Shown here in pieces: positions 50,280 to 60,336 of a stretch of 64,000 nucleotides of DNA. This stretch comes from Enterovibrio sp. JCM 19048 (GTDB taxonomy: Bacteria; Pseudomonadota; Gammaproteobacteria; Enterobacterales; Vibrionaceae), in contig BAXE01000012.1 of NCBI GenBank assembly GCA_001310415.1, positions 1 through 64,000 of the forward strand, written 5' to 3'. Under the pieces are notes generated by a model. It was given only the letters and a program-made list of their open reading frames with translations, was not told where the DNA came from and searched no databases. The translations under genes were made by a program, and so were the position numbers. Within the stretch, counting starts at the first letter, position 1. Each line of letters opens with the position of its first letter.

Positions 50280-51543
50280 TTAAGATGCTTTGCGGGTGAG
50301 TTTGTTGGCAATGTCTACGGCAGCCTGTTCGAAAATGTGCAGGCCTTGTTCCAGCTCAGACTCACTAATAGTGAGTGGGCAGAAGAACTTCACCACTTCA
50401 TCATTTGGACCGGCAGTCTCGATCACCATGCCTTTTTCAAAGCAGCGGTCAGAAATTGCGGAGCGATATCACCGTTTTTACACTCAATCCCCTGCATCAT
50501 GCCGCGTCCTTTAGCTTGCACGAACAAAGAAGGCAGTTTTTTCAGCGTACGTTCGATCGTTTTGGTGACCTGCTTGCTGCGCGCAGCAATGTGGTTTTCA
50601 AACTCGTCGTTACTCCAGTAGCTTTCGATCGCCTGAGTGGCGGTAATGAAGGCATGGTTGTTACCACGGAAGGTGCCGTTATGTTCACCCGGAGACCATT
50701 TGTCGAGCTCTGGCTTGAGCAGTACAACTGCCATTGGCAAACCGTAACCACCGATAGATTTCGACAGAGTGATCATGTCTGGCTCAATGCCTGACGGCTC
50801 AAAGCTGAAGAAAGTACCCGTGCGGCCACAACCTGCCTGAATGTCATCGACAATCATCAGAATGTTATGTTTGGTACAAAGCTTACGAAGCTTTTGCAGC
50901 CACTCGTTGGAAGCGACATTCAGACCACCTTCGCCCTGCACGACTTCAAGCAATACAGCCGCAGGTTTGTCTAGACCGCTTGAGTTATCGTTCAGCATGG
51001 TTTCGAATAGCGCCAGGCCATCAATGTCGGCATAACCTTCATAAGGCAGGCGGGTAGTGCCGAACAGAGGCATGCCTGCGCCGCCACGATGGTGTTGGTT
51101 ACCTGTGGCTGTCAGTGCACCCATGGTGCAGCCGTGGAATCCGTTGGTGAAGGTAACAATGTTGGTGCGGCCAGTGACTTTACGAGCCAGCTTCATTGCT
51201 GCTTCCACGGCGTTGGTGCCTGTTGGTCCGGTGAACTGCACTTTGTAATCAAGTTGCCGTGGTTCGAGAATGTGATTACGGAGTGCGGTTAGGAAGGCGG
51301 CTTTTGCTTCAGTATGCATATCGAGGCCATGGGTAATGCCATCACTGTCGATATAATCCATTAGCGCTTTTTAAGTACAGCATTGTTGTGCCCGTAGTTC
51401 AGCGAACCGGCACCGGCAAGAAAGTCGATATAGCGCTCGCCACCCTCAGTGGTCAGCCAGCAGCCCTTTGCCGATGTAAACACAACCGGAAAGCTGTTGC
51501 AGTATGACTTAACGTTTGACTCTTGCTTGTTAAAAATGTCCAT
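50280..51543 (-). CDS. ectB: Diaminobutyrate-2-oxoglutarate aminotransferase (two lost bases)
   Basis: About 421 residues, the usual EctB length. A class III PLP aminotransferase that converts aspartate semialdehyde to diaminobutyrate. Motifs: [53 protein letters not shown] and the PLP lysine in [14 protein letters not shown]. Breaks near 51364 and 50432 each need one base; the repaired tail reads [20 protein letters not shown]. It lies between ectA and ectC. Confidence 0.95.
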
Positions 51544-51566
51544 AAGGAATCCGTTTCTCTTTCTAA

Positions 51567-52110
51567 TTAGTGAGTTTTTTTCAAAGGAATGCGGTAAAGG
51601 AACTCTGTGTCATGCTTGCCTTTGAAATGGCGTTCTTCATCCAGAAACACCGACACTTTTCCTTTATTGCCATGGCTGGCATCAAGTTTACGGAACAGCG
51701 CCCAAGAGCCTTGGTTTGACTCTGTGATAGTTGTTTCTACCGCCAGTAGATCGTCGAGGTGGGAGCGCATCAGCAGCTCTTGCAGCATTTGATAAGCCAA
51801 ACCCAAACCGCGCATCTTCGGAGAGACCGCTACCTGCCACACAAACAGCACATCGGGGTTGTCAGGTTTACGATAGCCAGAAATAAAGCCGGCGACTTCT
51901 CCATCGTACTCAGCGAGAACGCAGGTTTTGTTGAAATGGGAAGACTGAAGGAAATTGCAGTAGGAAGAGTTTTCATCGAGCGGGGGGCAACTAGCGATAA
52001 GGTGATGAATCGCGATGCCATCTTCTTTTCGGTGTGCGGAACACCCAGGCATCCTCATCTGTCCTCAAACGCTTTAGTGCTGCGTTTTGATAAATCGTCT
52101 CTGTACTCAT
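51567..52110 (-). CDS. ectA: Diaminobutyrate acetyltransferase (two lost bases)
   Basis: About 181 residues. GNAT enzyme that acetylates diaminobutyrate, the step between EctB and EctC. The ATG at 52110 reads [20 protein letters not shown] and WVFRTPK; two bases lost near 52027 (a GA repeat unit would give KREDG) join it to [21 protein letters not shown]. The acetyl-CoA loop is [13 protein letters not shown], with [14 protein letters not shown] following. It is the first gene of ectABC-ask; the control region lies upstream. Confidence 0.93.
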
Positions 52111-52183
52111 GTATCCAATACATCCTTTAGTGGTCTAAGCATTTAAGCCCTTTAAATGATACATCTGTTGGATTTTTTATCAA
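52109..52183 (-). promoter_or_regulatory. ectA promoter and operator-like repeats
   Basis: Read leftward, TTGATA (52178-52183) and TATCAT (52156-52161) form a sigma70-like promoter with 16-bp spacing. An inverted repeat ATGTAT/ATACAT (52109-52123) overlaps the start codon, and a GATACATC element repeats at about 52159. These could be sites for an osmotic regulator such as the MarR-type CosR of Vibrio; that gene is not in the window. Confidence 0.45.
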
Positions 52184-52620
52184 GTCAGCGTCGACATTTT
52201 GAGATTTTATGCCTGTAAAGCGCTGTTATTATTTGGATTAAAAATTATGGCTCAAAAGTAATACATTTAGACGTGTAATCATTTTATCAATAAAACGTCA
52301 TATTCAGAGGAGGGAACAGGGGCAATCCAGCGTGGATACTTATTTGACGTCGCGTAGTAAGTGAAAGCAACCCGGAAGGAGAACATTTTGTTGTTGTAAA
52401 CTTTCAATCATTTTTTGTGCGCTGGGGAAAAGTGCCGTGATCGGACAGTAAAAAATCTACGAAAATACCTTTAATGTATTGATAGTTATGCATAAAGAAC
52501 GGTGCTTAATTTTACTAGGTTAATAATTGCCCACCCTTTAGACTCGTCGCCAAAATAATAAAAACAGCCCTCTCAACTCTTTTATTTACCTAACCTTCAA
52601 AAAGGCGAAAGAAAGTAACG
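52184..52620. other. Intergenic region between ectA and the GAPDH-like gene
   Basis: About 437 bases, AT-rich. It contains an AGAGGAGGGAAC stretch near 52310 that looks like a ribosome binding site but is not followed by a usable start codon. No gene or RNA was recognised. Confidence 0.4.
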
Positions 52621-54064
52621 ATGAGCCAGAACAATACCTTACCCAATGGCAAAAAAGTCAGAGTGACGCCGAAACCATGTCGCTAATGATCGGCAAACTC
52701 TATCGTGAAAAAGGTGTAGAAATTCAGGTCTATGGTCGCGCAGTGATCAACGCAAGCACCATTGATTTGATCAAATCTCACCGTGTTGCGAGATGGTATA
52801 CCGGCCAGGAAGTTTCTACTTCCCAGACGCTCCTTATCCTTGAAGCGTTATCTACTATGGCGTTATCCCCTTGCCGTATCGATATAGCCGACTGGCCAGC
52901 CAGTATTGGCAAGCACATGACGATACTGAGCAACTTGATGATTTTCTCCAGACAGCAATCGCAGATTTGCCGCCAGCCACGAGTCTTAAGAAGCCCAGAG
53001 ATATCGTGTTGTATGGCTTTGGCAGAATCGGCCGTTTAGTAACGCGCCTGATGATAGAAAAAAGCGGGCCGGGTTATCCCCTGCGTCTCCGCGCGATTGT
53101 TGTACGTGGCGGCAAAGATGGCGATCTTGAAAAGCGCGCCAGCTTGCTGCGCCGTGATTCTGTCCATGGGCCATTCAATGGCTCAATTCTGGTGGACCAC
53201 AGCCGCAATGCACTGATTGTAAACGGCAACTATATCCAGATCATTTATGCCAACCATCCGTCTGAAGTAGATTACGAAGCGCATGGCATTCATGATGCTG
53301 TGGTGGTGGATAACACCGGTATGTGGCGTGATGTGGAAGGCTTGAGCCAGCATCTGACTGCCAAAGGCGCATCAAAAGTGCTGCTGACTGCTCCGGGCAA
53401 GGGTGACATCAAAAATATCGTGTTTGGTGTAAACCACACCGATATTGAAGATACAGACACCATTGTTTCAGCGGCAAGTTGTACCACCAACGCTATTACG
53501 CCGGTGTTGAAAGCCATGAATGATCGCTATGGCGTGGAATCAGGTCATATTGAAACCGTGCATTCGTTCACCAATGACCAGAACCTGTTCGACAACTTCC
53601 ACAAAGGTGATCGCCGCGGCCGTGCTGCATCACTCAACATGGTGCTGACCTCGACCGGTGCGGCTAAAGCGGTCGCTAAAGCGTTGCCTGTGCTGAAAGG
53701 TAAACTGACCGGAAACGCTATCCGCGTGCCGACCCCGAACGTGTCGATGGCCATTGCCAACCTCAATCTGGGTAAAGAAGTCGACCGTGATTCGCTGAAT
53801 ACTTACCTGCGTGAAACCGCATTGATGTCACCGTTGTCCGGTCAGATTGACTACACCCAGTCAACGGAAATCGTGTCTTCAGACATCGTTGGCTCGCGCT
53901 ATGCAGGTGTTGTAGACAGCGAGGCAACCATTGCTGACGGTAACCGCTGTGTGCTTTACATCTGGTACGACAATGAGTTTGGTTACAGCTGCCAGGTGAT
54001 CCATTGCATGGAGCAGATGTCGGGGATCATGTATCCAACGGTGCCTGCGGTGAAGCAGGCATAA
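52621..54064 (+). CDS. Long glyceraldehyde-3-phosphate dehydrogenase-like protein (two lost bases)
   Basis: About 481 residues, some 150 longer than ordinary GapA. The first ~125 residues are a helical extension (MSLMIGKLYREKGVEIQVYG, YWQAHDDTEQLDDFLQTAIAD). Then comes the NAD-binding domain (VLYGFGRIGRLVTRLM) and the catalytic Cys in SAASCTTNAITPVLK, with TVHSFTNDQN and WYDNEFGYSCQV. This long form is known in Vibrio and Pseudomonas relatives as an additional GAPDH; a gluconeogenic or regulatory role is possible. Breaks near 52648 and 52888 each need one base. It is divergent from the ectoine operon and ends at a terminator. Confidence 0.88.
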
Positions 54065-54080
54065 GAGTCTGCATGCAATG

Positions 54081-54107
54081 AAAAAGCGGCTATCAATGCC
54101 GCTTTTT
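54081..54107 (+). terminator. Intrinsic terminator, bidirectional
   Basis: Stem AAAAAGCGGC/GCCGCTTTTT with a seven-base loop, between the convergent GAPDH-like and pqiC genes. Confidence 0.9.
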
Positions 54108-54132
54108 ACTTTTGGGGAGACGGGTATGCTGG

Positions 54133-54746
54133 CTACCCCTTGATTGGAACGCCGCTACCCGCCTGCGTTTGGTTGGCTAACACCCGCGCCAAAGCGTTAA
54201 TCAGTTGGTCTGTCGCTACCGACAGTGCATCAACCAGTGCCGGATAACCCTCTTCCGCCAACGGCTCCTGATAATGGAACGTTTCTGACCGCACCAGCTC
54301 GCCGTTTCCATCCAACAGGCTCCATTCACCGGCGACCTGTGCATTGCCGGTGTAGCTGCCGTTGAACTGTTCAAAATGCAGCAGAAGGGTGAAGGCCGCC
54401 GTTTCGTTGATGGGTGCGCTTGCGATTACTGGCCAGAGAGACGGGGATTTTGCGCGCAACCCGGCAATCACCCGCTGGGCAAGTTGTCCGGAAAGATCTT
54501 CGGCCCACAGATTGTTCTGTGCCACGACAATAGCGTTGTCACTGGTCTGATAGACAATACCTGTGCCAGACAAAAGGCTTGCCAAGGTAATGGGGGCGAC
54601 CACTAACAAGGGTTGTCCATTCCGGTATGCGAGCGTTCCAGCCCCTGCTGCGCCGTCAGCAGGAAGTTTTGAGTCGGTGTCACTGGTGTTGAGGAGCAGG
54701 CAACCAGAAAAGTTGCCATTAATCCGGCAGCGATGATCTTTTTCAT
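54133..54746 (-). CDS. pqiC: PqiC-like outer membrane lipoprotein, ABC-type transport auxiliary (one lost base)
   Basis: About 204 residues. The start at 54746 has an AAGGA site. A lipoprotein signal MKKIIAAGLMATFLVAC is followed by SSTPVTPTQNFLL. The DUF330 core includes ITLASLLSGTGIVYQ, NNLWAEDLSGQLAQRV and FEQFNGSYTGNAQVAGEW. The frame breaks near 54615; one A (GGAAATGG-type) restores GQPLLVVAPITL. PqiC joins PqiA/B in moving lipids between membranes. Last gene of the operon. Confidence 0.85.
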
Positions 54747-54798
54747 TGGCGGCTTCCTTTCACAGGGACAGGGTCAGATTTACCGTCTGTGCCGAATA

Positions 54799-56414
54799 TC
54801 AGGCATCAGGCTCAGCATTCAGAGTTTCCAGCAGTGGCTCCAATTCGCCAAGAACGCGGTTGAGCTGGGAAATGGCTTGCTGCAATTCGAGGTACGAATC
54901 AGAGCCAGGACTGAAGCCTTTCAGTGTTTTCTGCAATTGCTGCAAGCTTCCTTGTACCTCTTTGGGCAGTTCCTGGGTTTCTTTTTTCTTCAGCAGCGTA
55001 TCGAGCGTGGCAAGAGTTACCGCCAGCTCCTTGCCGACACCCTCGAACGACGCGACGGTTTTTTGCGTTGTTTGAAGTGTCGTATCGAGGTTTTCCAGGG
55101 TTGTCTCGATAGGCAGTTTGTTCAGCTTGTCGAGAATGTTGCCGACCTGGCGCTGGAACTGGACAAACTCACCTTCAACCGTTGGGAAAACGGGATAGCC
55201 GAAATAGATATCATTGGCTTCAGTATCCGGTACGTCAGTGTAAAAATCGGTATCGATATACAAGGCACCGGAAAGCAGGTTGCCGGTTTTCAATGTTGCG
55301 CGCAGCCCCTTCTGAAAGGCAGTTTTGAAGTTTTCGGCCAGTTGCGTTTCAGACTCTTCGGTTGAAGTGAGGTCGTAAATCCGTTCAAGTTCAATATGCA
55401 CCAGAATAGGGATATTGCCGGTACTGATGGCGTCTTTCTCTGACAGGTGAAGCGGCACCTTTTTTACGGTGCCGATGCGTATGCCGCGGTATTCCACGGG
55501 TGCATCGGGTTGTAAGCCGCGAATAGACTCAGAAAACAGCATGGCGAACGGCAGATAGCTTTCATACATCTTTTCCCGCATCTGTTTCACATCGTCATAC
55601 AAGGAAAAATCGACCATTTGCTCGGTCACGGGCGCGCCTTCCGGCGAACCTTCGGGAACAGCAAAACTGACGCCACCAATGATCAGGGTTTCCAGTGATG
55701 CAATCTGCACATTAAAACCTTGCGCATTGAGCTGGATATCCAGCCCGGAATTGAGCCAGAAACGGGTGCGGGTGCGGACAAGGCTGTCATAGGGCTGGAA
55801 AATGAAAAGCTGGTAAGTGGCCTTTTTATCTTTCACATCAAAACCGACTTTCTCGACCCGCCCGACGGTGTATCCCTCGAACAGTACCGGGTCGCCGACA
55901 GCCAGTTTGCCCGCTTCATTTGACGTTAACACCACCCTGAGCCCTTTGGCATCTGGCGGTGCTACAGGCGGAGAATCCAACACGGTGAAGTGTTCGCGTT
56001 TTTCCTCTGATTCGCCGGGACGGAGTTCCAGATAGGGGCCAGAAAGCAATGTCTCAAGGCCGGATACCCCTTCGGTGCCGATACGCGGCTTTACAACCCA
56101 AAACACAGTATCTTCCCGCAACATCCGTTCAGTGCCGCTGTCCATGCGGGCGACGAGTTTAATTTCGTTGTAATTCTCACCAAGCGCGACGTCGGTAATG
56201 GTACCGACTTTTACGCTGCGTGCTTTGATCAGGGTTTTTCCCGCCTGAATGCCGTCTGCGGTTTGCACCGTCAGGGTGATCTCTGGTCCTTGTTGGCTCA
56301 TGTACTGAAAAATCATCCACACCCCGGCAATAATCGAAACCAGAGGGATGATCCAGACAGCGGAAAAGCGTTTCGCCGGTTTGACTGTCGCCGTGTTTTT
56401 TGTTCGTTATCCAT
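54799..56414 (-). CDS. pqiB: PqiB, MCE-domain lipid transport protein (one lost base)
   Basis: About 538 residues. N-terminal helix (WIIPLVSIIAGVWMIFQYM), then three MCE repeats: ITLTVQTADGIQAGKTLIKARSVKVG, LRVVLTSNEAGKLAVGDPVLFEGYTVGRV and PFAMLFSESIRGLQPDAPVEYRGIRIG. A C-terminal helical needle follows (LDTTLQTTQKTVASFEGVGKEL). The start ATG overlaps the pqiA stop; one A in the run near 56395 joins the first residues. PqiB forms a periplasm-spanning tube for lipids. Confidence 0.92.
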
Positions 56415-57744
56415 TCGGCAAATCCTGGGTAGCGGGTTTTGTCGTGGTGGCAGGGGAGATGGCTTCCTGCGTCCAGAGTGCTCTTGGGTCATAAATCATG
56501 GTGGCGATCAGGGTGAAGATCACCACAAGGGCAAAATAGGCCACAGCCGGGCCAGGAGAAATACTCATCAAATTATTGAACTGCACCAAGGCGGCAAGCA
56601 GTGCGACAACAAACACATCAATCATTGACCAGCGGCCGATAAGCTCGATAAAACGGTACAGCTTGAGCTTTGCCAGCGAGTCGTCAGGATGATGGGTTGT
56701 TTTAGCAGTCATCAACAGATGGAAAAGGATCAGCATTTTTGTCAGCGGCACAATCACACTGGCGGTCAGAATCACCAGTGCGATGGGATAAGAGCCGAGT
56801 TGCCAGAGCAGAATGACACCGTCCATGATGGTTGAAGACTCGGTGCTGCCAAAGCTGATGGTGTACATCATGGCGTAGAGATTCGCCGGCGCATAAAGTA
56901 CCAGAGCCGTGATCGCCAACGCGGCAGAAATGGTCAGGCTTTTCTCCGGGTTATACGGTTGCAAGGCACTGTGACAACGTTGACAGGCATCCGGCATATC
57001 GCCGTTGTCATCCGGGATATTGATGCAGTGGCAGAGACGGCAGGCGGTGTGGTTTTGGCTAAGGTGCGTATCGCCGGCTTTCACCTTTCCGGTTGGCATT
57101 GGCCGGAACAGGCGGTGATAAAGCCAATGCCTGTCTGTCGCCCGGGAGATTTTTACCAGCATTAGGGTAAACAACATAAACGCCCAGAACGACTCGCCCA
57201 TCACCACGTCTGTCATCGCTGCAATTTTGACAATGCTGACCAAAACACCCACCAGGAAAATATCGACCAGCAACCAAAGCTCAATGCGAAACACAAAGCG
57301 CAGCAGCTGTTTCACCCACCACGAATCCCCCGGGTAGTCTCCTTCTTTCTTTTTGGCAGCCAATGCGAACAACATCATCAAGGCGAGAACATAGCAGGCA
57401 GGCAGCAAGATAACCGTCAGCACCAGTAAAACAGCGAGGGCATTGTTGTCGAAGTAATGGAAAACGCTGAGCGCATTGAGCAGTACGATATGGTGTGAGA
57501 GCCCCTGCACACTGATCGTCATAAAGGGAAAAACCAGGCTTATTGCCAGTAACACCAGACAGGTCGTGCCGATGGCCAATACCTTTTGGTGCGAATCGAT
57601 AACCTGCCGGAACAAGGTATGTCCGCAACGCGGGCAACAGGCATTTTGTTCACCACTAATCGCGGGAATGGCAGAAACCAGGCCACACTCCAGACAAGGT
57701 GCCAGCGGTGTTCGAATCGTCACTCTGCGTAAATTCCCGTTCAT
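56407..57744 (-). CDS. pqiA: PqiA, inner membrane protein with zinc ribbons
   Basis: 445 residues, intact. Two repeats, each with a CxxC-type zinc ribbon and four helices: CLECGLVSAIPAISGEQNACCPRCGHTLF in pieces at the N terminus, and CRLCHCINIPD...CQRCHSAL near residue 245. Long hydrophobic helices follow each. It anchors the PqiB tube at the inner membrane. The start at 57744 (MNGNLRRVTI) is preferred over the TTG just upstream. First gene of pqiABC. Confidence 0.92.
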   Translation of the reverse strand: MNGNLRRVTIRTPLAPCLECGLVSAIPAISGEQNACCPRCGHTLFRQVIDSHQKVLAIGTTCLVLLAISLVFPFMTISVQGLSHHIVLLNALSVFHYFDNNALAVLLVLTVILLPACYVLALMMLFALAAKKKEGDYPGDSWWVKQLLRFVFRIELWLLVDIFLVGVLVSIVKIAAMTDVVMGESFWAFMLFTLMLVKISRATDRHWLYHRLFRPMPTGKVKAGDTHLSQNHTACRLCHCINIPDDNGDMPDACQRCHSALQPYNPEKSLTISAALAITALVLYAPANLYAMMYTISFGSTESSTIMDGVILLWQLGSYPIALVILTASVIVPLTKMLILFHLLMTAKTTHHPDDSLAKLKLYRFIELIGRWSMIDVFVVALLAALVQFNNLMSISPGPAVAYFALVVIFTLIATMIYDPRALWTQEAISPATTTKPATQDLPNG

Positions 57745-58011
57745 CAATTTGAAGCAAGTATAGAAATTGTCAGGTGCGGCGTTTGACTATCGTCTGGGGT
57801 TCCAAATTCTGAAACAGGCTGTAAGGGCAGAGGAATGTTTTGCTGCCATGGCGGTGCGCTTCTACGAACGCCGAGTATTCGCGAAAGGCGTTCATGTGTA
57901 CTTAGTGAGATGTTCATCACTAAACGCTGCAAGACCCGCGCAATGTGAACGCACTTTCCGACTGGGCTGCTACTTTTTACTCGAAGATAACGCTGAACAA
58001 AGAGGCCCATG

Positions 58012-58257
58012 ATGTTAGGTGAAAGCCATTCTCTAAAACACGAATTTCCAGAGCTCGAAAACCTGATTGATCACCTGATTGCATCAGACATGCATTTCGC
58101 CAAGGAAGCCGCCCGTTACAACTCCCTGGATACAGAAATCCGCAAGCTCGAACTCAAAGGATCTCCGATTGAAGACGAAGACATGAAACGGCTGAAAATG
58201 GAGCGCGCCGATCTCAAAGACGAACTGTATGAGCTGTTGCAAAAAGCCAGCCAGTAG
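58012..58257 (+). CDS. DUF465 (YdcH) family small protein
   Basis: 81-82 residues; two consecutive ATG codons at 58009 and 58012. The family pattern is clear: LKHEFPELENLIDHLIASDMHFAKEAARYNSLDTEI, then a coiled coil (KRLKMERADLKDELYELLQK), broken into pieces here for reading. DUF465 proteins are short helical hairpins of unknown role. An intrinsic terminator follows. Confidence 0.88.
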   Translation: MLGESHSLKHEFPELENLIDHLIASDMHFAKEAARYNSLDTEIRKLELKGSPIEDEDMKRLKMERADLKDELYELLQKASQ

Positions 58258-58293
58258 GTGTGGCTTTACGCCATTGATTGACGCAGAACAAAG

Positions 58294-58312
58294 CGCGCGA
58301 AAGCGCGTTTTT
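58294..58312 (+). terminator. Intrinsic terminator
   Basis: Stem CGCGC/GCGCG with GAAA tetraloop and five T, behind the DUF465 gene. Confidence 0.82.
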
Positions 58313-58336
58313 CGTGGAGAAGGATACGAGGTAGTA

Positions 58337-58726
58337 ATGCACGATAAAGAAAAACTGGAACACAACAAAGAAGCCGCATTGGACTTCTACCGCACCGCGT
58401 ATCTGGGTGAACCCGCCAAAGCGGTCGAGCTGTATGTGGGCGACTATTACACCCAGCACAATCCGGCCGTGGAAGACGGCAAAAAGGGTTTTATTGCGTA
58501 CTTTGAAAAGATGCACCAGGACTTCCCGGAAAAGGACATCGCGTTTCTACGTGTGATTGCCGAAGGAGATTTGGTGGCATTGCATACCCGCCAGCGCTGG
58601 CCGGGCGGCGACGAATACGTCACCATGGATTTCTTCCGTTTTGACAAAAAGGGCAAGATAGTCGAACACTGGGATGCCATTCAGCAAGTGCCGGAAGAAT
58701 CCGCCCACAACAACACCATGTTTTAG
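58337..58726 (+). CDS. SnoaL-like (NTF2-fold) protein
   Basis: 129 residues, intact, starting MHDKEKLEHNKEAALDFY behind a GAGG site. NTF2/SnoaL pattern: YIQHNP-like YTQHNPAVEDGKKGF, VIAEGDLVALHTRQRW, MDFFRFDKKGKIVEHWDAIQQVP. Such proteins are predicted hydrolases/isomerases or binding proteins with a cone-shaped pocket; substrate unknown. Monocistronic. Confidence 0.88.
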   Translation: MHDKEKLEHNKEAALDFYRTAYLGEPAKAVELYVGDYYTQHNPAVEDGKKGFIAYFEKMHQDFPEKDIAFLRVIAEGDLVALHTRQRWPGGDEYVTMDFFRFDKKGKIVEHWDAIQQVPEESAHNNTMF

Positions 58727-58746
58727 TGAATGAAGTGCTCTTGGTT

Positions 58747-58769
58747 CTTCCCCCTTTTTAAGGGGGAAG
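58747..58769. repeat. Perfect GC-armed inverted repeat
   Basis: Arms CTTCCCCCTT and AAGGGGGAAG with a TTT loop, 20 bases after the SnoaL-like stop. It marks the left edge of an AT-rich patch. There is no T run, so it is a weak terminator at best; it may belong to a dispersed repeat family, which cannot be checked within this window. Confidence 0.5.
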
Positions 58770-58934
58770 TTAGATGGGGCTCAAATTCTCTAATTGTTTA
58801 CTTTATATTAGCTTAAGAGCATCATAAATAAACAAGTTGTTAGTCTCATCAATGTTGTCTTGTTTTTTCTGGCAAAAATCATATTCGCCTAATCTTTACA
58901 TTTTTTATCAATTTATTTCTTTTAACTCAGAGTA

Positions 58935-59590
58935 TTATGCCTGCTTTACTTGAGAGAAATAGAATAGTGCTTTACCTCCTCTACGATGACTCTTTTCTCC
59001 ACGCATTACTTGATAACCTCTCTCTTGCCATTCATCATAGGTCAATTCATCATCATCGTTCCAATCATCGTCTTGGGCATTCCCGATTTTTATCGGCTTG
59101 GTTTGAGATAAATAGAAGAAATACTTACCTTTTGCTTTGTGACTTTTTTCACCAGCCTGAACTTGCCGTCCTACACTAAGCCATTCATCATAAGTGCGGG
59201 ATACGTCTTCATCATCTTCGTATTCATCGTATATAGAGGAGTTATATATACAACTTTCATCGCCTAAAATACGATTGAGCCCTTCTGTATCACCAGTAAC
59301 AAAAGGATGACTTGATGTATAATTATTCAATAGAGAATCTTTACCCACTTGCCCTTCACCCAAATTATTTTCGATATCATTACTAACGGCGGTATTTAAA
59401 TTTTTCTAATTAGCTTCAAAAACTCTTCCGCTTTTCGTTGTTCATCCTTAATCTTTTCAATTCCGCCATTATTTTTAATATATTCGTTTAGTTGAGCCTG
59501 AGACTCAAACAAAAGTCTTTCTGATTTCTTCTCTAATGCAGCACTGCTCTGCACTAATGATTTAAAAATCCGATTAATTATTTTTAACAT
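58935..59590 (-). CDS. Unrecognised protein with duplicated DEW-GEKSH motif (one lost base)
   Basis: About 218 residues if one A is added near 59404, joining MLKIINRIFKSLVQSS... and ...LLNNYTSSHPFVTG. Residues 15-65 are a charged helix. Two copies of one motif end the protein: TYDEWLSVGRQVQAGEKSH (133-151) with FFYLSQTKP, and TYDEWQERGYQVMRGEKSH (184-202) with LFYFSQVKQ; the spacing is 51 residues. Acidic linkers separate them. The W...G..V..GEKS pattern recalls the N-terminal motif of ArdC-like ssDNA-binding proteins, but that is only a resemblance. The gene is AT-rich compared with its neighbours, suggesting transfer. Confidence 0.6.
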
Positions 59591-59706
59591 TGATTTGCTT
59601 TTTTAATTACACTCAAGTGAGGTTAAAATATACCACATCATTAACACTTAGCGACTGGGGTAGGGATCAAGGAAAGCGGCATCATTTAGTGAGGCTAGTG
59701 AGCTTT

Positions 59707-59941
59707 CTATTTTGCCAGTCTGATAAATGTCGGAATGTCTAGATAATCATCACGCTGCATATTTTCTTTTCTATAAACATCCACTACAGCATTTAGTTCA
59801 TGATAACTAACACCAAAAAACGTGAGGCAGTCATTAGGCCATTGATAAATTGTTTTTTTCCTGACGTTCACTATGGTCTGTTAATTTTTGGTACTGTAAA
59901 AATTCGCACTCTAAGAACTTAATGAAATCACTATTATTCAT
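59707..59941 (-). CDS. Unrecognised small protein (two lost bases)
   Basis: About 78 residues when one A (near 59858) and one T (near 59820) are added: MNNSDFIKFLECEFLQYQKL, SERQEKKQFINGLMTASRFFG, VSYHELNAVVDVYRKENM and DDYLDIPTFIRLAK. The sequence is helical and AT-rich. Both breaks are in homopolymers, like the others in this window, and no stop remains after repair, which supports a real gene. No family recognised. It lies in the same AT-rich patch as the previous gene. Confidence 0.5.
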
Positions 59942-60336
59942 AAATCAAATTGCTCAGTCAGCTTTGTTAGAACACTCGGTTTACGTTGAATCCGAACGCA
60001 TTTATCAAGCTTTATATTCTACCTGTTATTCATCATTTACAAAGATATTTTTTCGATGCTTGTAAATCAGATAATAAGTGTGATATTTCACGAACAGTAT
60101 AGCAAGAGGTCGTCAACTGTTTCGGTGTTTGCTCTCCTGACCAAAGAAACAAGCAAATCCAACATGAAGCATCAACTGTAGTTTGATGGGTAAAGATATC
60201 AAATCTCAGATCTGTTAACACAATATATCCTGGAATATAGCATTCTTATTGCGATTAGCTGTCAACGCTGCTTTGTGTATTGAGAGCTGAAATTTATAGA
60301 GGTCATAAATCGTTCAACACAACCTGCCAACTCTGA
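59942..60336. other. AT-rich intergenic stretch
   Basis: About 395 bases. A leftward open frame at 60033-60221 has no ribosome binding site or recognisable features and is not called. The right end holds one arm (CAACCTGCCA) of an inverted repeat whose other arm (TGGCAGGTTG, about 60357-60366) lies in the end of the racemase-family gene. Confidence 0.4.

Noticed and set aside
57744..58010. Open frames on both strands between pqiA and the DUF465 gene
   Set aside because: They overlap each other, lack RBS signals and show no family features.
58747..58769. GC-armed inverted repeat as an intrinsic terminator
   Set aside because: The stem is strong, but no T run follows on either strand, so it is listed as a repeat only.
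60033..60221. 62-residue leftward frame in the AT-rich patch
   Set aside because: No ribosome binding site and no recognisable pattern; it lies in AT-rich sequence where chance frames are common.
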